Below the pieces are notes generated by a model, which was not told the DNA's origin, searched no databases, and saw only the letters and a list, made by a program, of their open reading frames with translations. From positions 713,387,001 through 713,451,000 of the forward strand of contig NC_092333.1 in assembly GCF_046630445.1 (NCBI RefSeq): DNA of 64,000 nt, in the 5' to 3' direction. A program made the position numbers and the translations under genes. Of this stretch, positions 57,696-64,000 are shown piece by piece (position 1 is the stretch's first letter; every line of letters begins with the position of its first letter). Origin of the DNA: Rutidosis leptorrhynchoides. Taxonomy: Eukaryota; Streptophyta; Magnoliopsida; Asterales; Asteraceae.

Positions 57696-58560
57696 TTTTC
57701 TTTTATGCTTATTTTTATTTATTTGGTAACTTGTAATTTTATACTTTTAATATTTCTTTTGATACTGTAATAGTTTTTATAATTTTCTAACTTTTATTAT
57801 TAGATCTTAATAATTTTTGAATGTGGGGTGATATACCCAACTTCAAAAATATGTTTATATATGTTTGTAGTTTATCTCATGTACAAAACAGGGTAAAACA
57901 GCGCATTTTCAAAGACTGGTATTAAGTTCAGCAAAAGCAACTAATTTTGATGACAAGATGCTAAATATATGTGAAATAACAACTGCAGGAATGAACAAAT
58001 GATGTGCACCATTTATCATTCAACAAATAAATGCCAATATGTTTGGAAACTTTGGTAAAATTTAATCATTTTTCTACACTAATCACCCTCAATAATTTAA
58101 ATTGTACTGATTTCTTGCAAATGAGGGCATTGCAAGATCTTAAGTGTGGGAAGGGGTTAAATTCTTTCATATTTTTAAAATTTTTGACTTATACACTTGG
58201 TTACCATTAAAAATACTAGTAACGCACTAGTTGTATTAGAATCTAGTGCTCTCTGATAATAAAGAACAGCCCTAGTCTTATATACTGACTACCAAATTCT
58301 AGTAAAAATTTTCAAAATTTTCAACTAAATGAACTCAAAATTATGTTTATACATATTTATGAACGATAAAACTAGGTGTTAACACCGAAATTATTGTTAC
58401 CTCGGAAAGGACATAAATTGAGAAACAACCCAAAACGCTTGAATTCATTTAAAATGGAATAGAGGAGAATAAAAAGGCAAAGAAAGGAAAATAAAAGCCA
58501 AGTGTGGGAAAAATTACCAAGTTATTTAGAACATATATCACATATTTTTGTACAAATAAT
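57696..58560 (+). other. Athila 3' non-coding region
   Basis: AT-rich. The string AAGTGTGGGA occurs at 58142 and 58500 and also at 50433 right after integrase; it may be a purine priming or landmark motif. A partial fourth copy of the spacer repeat (ACTAGGTGTTAACACCGAAATT) is near 58373. No ORF of note. Confidence 0.45.
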
Positions 58561-58745
58561 TAAAGATACTTTTGTTTTAGACAAAATTAACTGTTTTACC
58601 CGGTAAATTTATAAAATCCCGTTTTTTCTGTACATATGTAAAGGTACAAACTTAATTATTAGCACGATTATAACTTGTTCGTTTATGTGATTAAATGAGC
58701 CAAAGTGTTAGTTTATGAGTTAGTGCATGTATGTGTGTGTATATA

Positions 58746-58836
<91 letters not shown>

Positions 58837-60016
58837 ATGCGTGCGTGAGCGTGTATATGTATGTGTCGCGATGGAGTTGAGTCATGCGAGACTTAAGGTT
58901 GAAGCTTAGGCATGCATAGGAAGAGCGAATGAGGTGTGCTAGTTGTTTGAACCGTCGTTTTGTGTTAAATTGTCGAAGTGACCAGGCCTAGGCAAACGCC
59001 GAGCCGCGACGGGCGGGACCGCGCCGTGACAAACAAAGCAAACCTGGATCAGATAGTGGGTTAAGAAGGGTAGAATTTCCCTTTATGTGTCGCGCCGCGA
59101 CGAATTGAGCCGCGCCGTGGCAGTCCTGCTGGACAGAATTCGGACTTAGCTCTTTTTAAGGGATTTTAAGGGGCAAAATGGTAAATTGACATGTGTATCT
59201 GATGGGAGCATTAAATCTCCACCACATATCCATTTAATTCAGTTTCCTTTTATCTTTTCTTTCCATTTTCTCTCCCAAAACACAAAACCCACTTAGTTTA
59301 ATCTTGAGATTTGAAGGTGAAGATTTGTGAATCAAACCTAAGAGCAAGAATTAAAGTTGTTCTCCTTGTTGTTAGCTACAAGAGGATAGTCTTGGTAAGT
59401 TCTAACTTTATGTTTTAAGTTTTAATTGGTTAATGGCTAGGGTTTTGGTTACTAGAGATTTGTATGACCCATTTGAGGGTAAAATGGGTGAATTTGGGTT
59501 GTGTTGTTGTAATGAAACCCTAATAGCCACAATCTAGGGTTTTGGCATTATGATTTGAGGTTGTAAGTGTCAAATGGTGTTGTTAGTCACTAATGCACTT
59601 TAATATTAATGAAAGAAGTGTTAATGTGTAAGTTTGACTTGATTGTGAGTCTAAGTAAAATAAAATGGGTCAAAATGTACTAGTTGACCTAATTAGATGA
59701 AATGGGTATGGATTACCCAAAGTTTTGTGTTAATTGAAGTTAGTAGACTTTAATTCACTAGCCTTAGTAATTAAAGTCGAGTCTTGGCCATTTATGGGCG
59801 GTTGTGTGTAGTTGAGTCATTTAATGCAAATTGGGTCATTAAATGCTCAAGTGGGAGTATTGTGGTTAATCCCACTAGTTGTGAAATTGAATGTGCACTT
59901 AATGATTTAGGTACATTGCGTTGAAGCTCGGAAGTGCTAAATCATCATCCTTGTGACAAGGTGAGTGGAGTAATTATACGTATGTGTATATAGCGTATTT
60001 ATTTGTGAATGTTATG

Positions 60017-60230
60017 GTATGAACCACCGAGCCGGTAGTGCCATAACATGTGTGGGTTAGGATGTGAACCACGAGCCGGTAGCATCGAGTGTGAACCACG
60101 AGCCGGTAGCACTATAAACTAAGATGTGAACCACGAGCCGGTAGCATCGAGTGTGAACCACGAGCCGGTAGCACTATAAACGAGTATGACTGAAACGCGT
60201 ATGGTGTGAACCACGAGCCGGTAGCACCAT
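60017..60230 (+). repeat. Tandem repeat in the Tekay-like LTR
   Basis: Six units containing TGAACCACGAGCCGGTAGC (starts about 60018, 60063, 60090, 60124, 60151, 60204). Four of them form a perfect-looking double of a ~61-bp pair. GC-rich compared with its surroundings. Confidence 0.9.
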
Positions 60231-60273
60231 AGCGATATTGGTTAACCATATTGAGATTGTTGTTTTGTTTAGC

Positions 60274-60374
<101 letters not shown>

Positions 60375-60911
60375 AGTTGAGTATATGCTAATGAAGTGGT
60401 GTGATAATGTACGACTTGTTAGTGTTACGGGTATGTTGACATGCTATTTGAGTTACAAGTTCGTACGAGGTATTTGGTATTGTGATTGCAAATGGATAGG
60501 TTATATATATGTATGTATAATTGTTGCACTCACTAAGCATTGCTTACCCTCTCATTGTTTATCATTTTATAGGTTTCAGCTTGGACAAGGGTAATGGCAT
60601 ACGGTTGGATTAGTTGTCTCCCGTTTATGTTGACAGGGGGTGCTTTTGGTGTTAGCTTTTTGAAGTTGGCCTAACATTTTGGGTAGTTTAGCCCCAAAAC
60701 GTGCTCGAGTGTCGTTTGGATTATAAACTATCATTGTAGTGGGTCAAACTTGTATAAAACTTAATTAATGGCCTTCGTGCCTTTTGTAAACATTTAAATT
60801 GATGTACGTTTAAATGGAACTTGTGGAATGGTTTACATATTTAATTGGCGCGTGAATGTGTATTATAAAAAAAAACATTATCGTATGGAATACGGGTTGG
60901 GTTGTTTCAAG

Positions 60912-60923
60912 TGGTATCAGAGC
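60912..60923 (+). promoter_or_regulatory. Primer binding site of the Tekay-like element
   Basis: TGGTATCAGAGC, two bases after the LTR end. Confidence 0.92.
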
Positions 60924-61292
60924 ATGGTCTAAGGGATTTAGGCGACTTGAGATAGGTGCCTAGACTTGGGCTTTATTGTGTGAGCGCTTTATGCGGGACT
61001 TGTAGGACTTTGGGTCTAATCGGGAATTGTTAGTGCTTTGGTTTATGTGAACTAACCTTGTGCTAATTGTTTTGTGTTGTGTTTAGCTATCATCAAGTAA
61101 GACGGACGTTGTACTAGCAAGTTAATGCGATGTGCTCGCGTAACAACGATTAGCTACCGTTGTTACGGGTGCAAATCGTGTCAAACGAGTAATGTACGAC
61201 GATTGTTGAGCAAGATGGGGTAGTGTGGTACGCATGTATATACTTAGGAGTTATGCCTTTCGTTCATGGTTTAACCCTTTCCGTTTTATAGA

Positions 61293-62408
61293 ATGAAGAC
61301 GAGAAACGGACACGATAATGATATCGGTGGTACAAGCGAGGACCCCGATTTCACGGCCAAAGTTGAGGCCATCTTGAAGAACTACAAGGAGGATTTTCTT
61401 GTTAGCGTGAGAAAGGTTTTCAAGGAATCGGTTGACGAGCAAATAACCGATTTAATTAATGAACGAATGAAGGCCACTGTCGATGAGGCACTTGAAGCTA
61501 GAAACATTTATCCTCGTGGTGAAGGAGGTGAAGGAAGACGGGACTTCCACTACAAAAATTTCAAGGATACTCAACCTCCGATGTTTAATGGGGTGAGGGA
61601 TCCATTGAAAAGCAATTGTTGGATTTTCGATATCGAGGGGGCGTTCCGTACCGCGGAGTGTCCTCTCGAGAAGAAGACGAGGTATGGGTCTAGCATGTTA
61701 CGTGAAAAAGGCAAGTTGTGGTGGGACGATAAAATCAATTTATATGGTGAAGAGCAATGCATGAGCTTGACATGGGAGGAGTTTAAGAAGGAATTCTTCC
61801 AAGAATGCCGAACTTTTTCCGACCTTGATAGAATTCGGGACGAGTTGCATCATTTGCAACAAGGTTCAATGGACTTGGTTACTCTCAAGTCTACCTTTTT
61901 GGCAAAGACTCGTTTTTGCCCGGAATATGTTGGTGACGATCACAAGCTAATGAAAGATTTCTACCGTACCTTGAACGATGAGTTAAAGGGTAAGATTAGT
62001 CGGGGTATGGCTAAGTATTTTGAGGAGTTATTTGAATTGGCTCGGGGTTTTGACCCGGAGGTTCCAAGGAAGAGTGATTTCACTTTTTCAAAGAGAAAGT
62101 TTGAAGATTCGAGTCATTCGAATTTTTCAAATAAAAAGAACAAGAAAGGCTCCGAGAGCGTTAATAGTGTGAAGAAGGGTACTTCCGGGGGTTTCGGACC
62201 CACGTGTTATAATTGTAACCAAAGAGGGCACATGGCCCGTGATTGCACCAAGACGTCGACCAAAGTCACTTGCTTTAATTGTGGTAAAGAGGGGCACAAG
62301 AGGCCGGAATGTCCCGATTTGAATAATGATCATACTAAGAAGTTAGAGAAGGCGGCGGGCACGGCTAGGGGTCGCAACTACTTGATGACCAATGACGAAG
62401 CCAAATAA
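61293..62408 (+). CDS. Gag of the Tekay-like chromovirus
   Basis: 371 aa from ATG 61293. Capsid-type Retrotrans_gag domain: FHYKNFKDTQPPMFNG, ECPLEKKTRYGSSML, GKLWWDD, WEEFKKEFFQECRTFSDLD, MDLVTLKSTFLAKTRFCPEY. Two CCHC knuckles: CYNCNQRGHMARDC (residues 305-318) and CFNCGKEGHKRPEC (327-340). Gag assembles particles and binds RNA. In this family gag and pol form one frame; here TAA at 62406-62408 separates them while the frame after it stays open, so it is probably a single AAA/TAA-type nonsense change, or less likely a readthrough site. Leader 60924-61292 is untranslated. Confidence 0.9.
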   Translation: MKTRNGHDNDIGGTSEDPDFTAKVEAILKNYKEDFLVSVRKVFKESVDEQITDLINERMKATVDEALEARNIYPRGEGGEGRRDFHYKNFKDTQPPMFNGVRDPLKSNCWIFDIEGAFRTAECPLEKKTRYGSSMLREKGKLWWDDKINLYGEEQCMSLTWEEFKKEFFQECRTFSDLDRIRDELHHLQQGSMDLVTLKSTFLAKTRFCPEYVGDDHKLMKDFYRTLNDELKGKISRGMAKYFEELFELARGFDPEVPRKSDFTFSKRKFEDSSHSNFSNKKNKKGSESVNSVKKGTSGGFGPTCYNCNQRGHMARDCTKTSTKVTCFNCGKEGHKRPECPDLNNDHTKKLEKAAGTARGRNYLMTNDEAK

Positions 62409-64000
62409 TCCAACGAAGTTGTCTCAGGTACTTTTATGGTTAACTCTAATCCGGCAAGGATTTTATTTGATAGCGGTGCAAATTTTTCGTTTGTGTCTCC
62501 AAAATTTGTGCCTAAACTTGATAGACCGTTGGCTAAGTTAAGTCGTCCGGTAGAAGTCGAAATAGCGTACGGCAAGATGGTGCTAGTGGTTGATGTGTGT
62601 AAAAATTGTGATGTTGTTTTTGGTGCCGAAAACTTTAAAATTGATCTTATCCCTATGACCTTGGGTGACTTTGATATTATTGTGGGCATGGATTGGCTCG
62701 ATCATAATAGAGCCAATATTGCATGCCATGAGAAGTTTATTCGTGTGAAGACCCCTAGTGGGGGAGAGTTAATTATTCACGGCGATAAGCGAAGAAGACT
62801 TGTGCCGATATGTTCTTTTGCACGAGCACGTCGTTTTCTTGTTAGTGGTGGCATGACTTTTCTTGCCCATGTTGTTGATACTCGTGATGAGCCACCACCC
62901 ATTCGTGAAATTCCGGTGGTTAGTGAATTCGAAGACGTTTTTCCGGACGAGTTACCGGGTGTTCCGGCGGAAAGACAAGTAGAATTTTACATTGAGTTGG
63001 TTCCGGGAGCTACTCCCATTGCTAAAACTCCTTATCGTTTAGAGCCGACGGAAATGCAAGAGTTGTTAAATCAAACCCAACAGCTACTTGAAAAGGGTTT
63101 TATCCGACTGAGTGCTTCGCCATGGGGCGCTCCGGTTTTATTCGTGAAAAAGAAGGATGGTAGTATGCGGATGTGCATCGACTATAGGGAGTTGAATAAA
63201 GTGACGATCAAAAATCGTTATCCATTGCCTAGGATTGACGATTTATTTGACCAACTCCAAGGTGCGACGTATTTCTCAAAGATTGACCTACGGTCCGGCT
63301 ATCACCAAATGAGGGTCCGTGAGGAAGATATTGAGAAAACGGCTTTTCGAACGCGTTATGGGCATTTTGAGTTTGTAGTTATGCCTTTTGGTCTTACGAA
63401 TGCACCGGCGGCATTCATGGATCTTATGAACCGAGTATGCCAACCTATGTTGGACAAGTCGGTAATTGTGTTCATTGATGACATACTTGTCTACTCGAAA
63501 AGTATGAACGAACATGAACGCCATTTGCGCGAAGTTTTGAAGACGTTACGAAAGGAGAAGTTGTATGCTAAGTTCTCCAAATGTGAATTTTGGCTAAGGG
63601 AAGTTCAATTCCTTGGCCACATTGTGAACAAAGACGGCATTCAAGTGGATCAGGGGAAGATAGAGACGGTGAAGAGTTGGAGACAACCGACTATTCCTAC
63701 GGAGGTCCGAAATTTTCTCGGATTGGCCGGTTATTATCGTCGGTTTATCCAAGACTTTTCTAAGATCGCTTCTTCATTGACGAAATTGACGAGGAAGAAC
63801 GCGAGGTTTGTTTGGGAGAACGAGCAAGAAGTTGCTTTTCAATTGTTAAAGGAGAAGTTATGTCAAGCTCCGGTGTTAGTTTTGCCGGAAGGGGTGGAAG
63901 ACATGACGGTTTATTGTGATGCCTCGTTAATTGGACTCGGGTGTGTTCTAATGCAAAGAGGTAAAGTCATCGCTTATGCCTCTCGACAATTAAAGGAACA
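62409..64000 (+). CDS. Pol of the Tekay-like chromovirus: protease, RT, start of RNase H (partial)
   Basis: Same frame as gag, no stop found through the window end (about 530 codons). Protease: [13 protein letters not shown] (Asp at about 62469) and [90 protein letters not shown] and the intact catalytic motif [10 protein letters not shown] (about 63468-63497). Connection [27 protein letters not shown]. RNase H begins [17 protein letters not shown] with its catalytic Asp. Key residues are all present, unlike in the Athila element. The integrase lies beyond the window. Confidence 0.93.

Larger units (their letters stand above)
29937..58560 (+). mobile_element. Degenerate Athila-type Gypsy element with nested insertions
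   Basis: Order: 5' LTR, TGGCGCCGCTGCCGG primer site, long leader, gag, protease, RT, RNase H, integrase, small zinc-knuckle ORF, non-coding spacer, Athila 3' ORF, 3' non-coding region. The 3' ORF and the primer site point to Athila. Pol is split at 36480 by the LARD and the 3' ORF at 54005 by a solo LTR. Every enzymatic domain has lesions. The 3' LTR is not in the window: the element ends somewhere in 58540-58740 where the Tekay-like LTR begins. Confidence 0.82.

Noticed and set aside
58691-58885. ORF with a long (IY)n tract
   Set aside because: Translation of an AT microsatellite.

Overview
This is AT-rich plant nuclear DNA from a eudicot. An Asteraceae (daisy family) source is my inference from the style of the repeats and cannot be proved from the window. 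Only three gene-like loci look intact enough to be host genes. Two are tandem paralogues of an EBS/SHL-type BAH-PHD chromatin reader on the minus strand (1665-4351 and 19501-22322). The third is an RBR-type (RING-IBR-RING) E3 ubiquitin ligase on the plus strand (13780-14939). Broken 3' exons of a GH35 beta-galactosidase lie tail-to-tail with each reader gene, so the duplicated unit was [beta-galactosidase 3' end > < reader]. A third, decayed copy of the reader's 3' end is near 24000.

The rest is nested retrotransposons. Left part: the 3' end of a Ty1/copia element (2-930) sits in the first beta-galactosidase remnant. A 7.5-kb Tat-like Gypsy element (6051-13568) carries gag-protease with two stops and a four-exon antisense gene. 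A young 2.3-kb copia-type TR-GAG element (15891-18228, apparently identical LTRs, TSD GGTGG) sits in the second beta-galactosidase remnant. Middle: an 89-bp retroposon, a tRNA-type SINE (22648-22935), two nested non-autonomous LTR elements (24689-28545), and a minus-strand LINE remnant split by a MITE (28560-29760).

Right part: a degenerate Athila-type Gypsy element runs from 29937 to about 58560 (5' LTR, PBS, gag, protease, RT, RNase H, integrase, a zinc-knuckle ORF, and the Athila 3' ORF with its own 5' exon). It is interrupted by an 11.9-kb LARD-like element with 3.8-kb LTRs (36480-48387, TSD ATTTC) and by a reverse-orientation solo LTR of a related family (54005-57572, TSD GTATT). A Tekay-like chromovirus begins around 58640, has gag and pol open except for one TAA, and runs off the window in RNase H.

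The observations I rate highest are these. A ~120-bp leader is shared by the copia TR-GAG and the Athila element. Paired GC-rich boxes or hairpins recur in three unrelated LTR families. The Athila 3' ORF is gene-like, with a separate first exon. The two BAH-PHD paralogues have decayed in different domains. A minisatellite encodes the hydrophobic tail of the RBR ligase. No computation was run; all alignments and splice models were made by eye.
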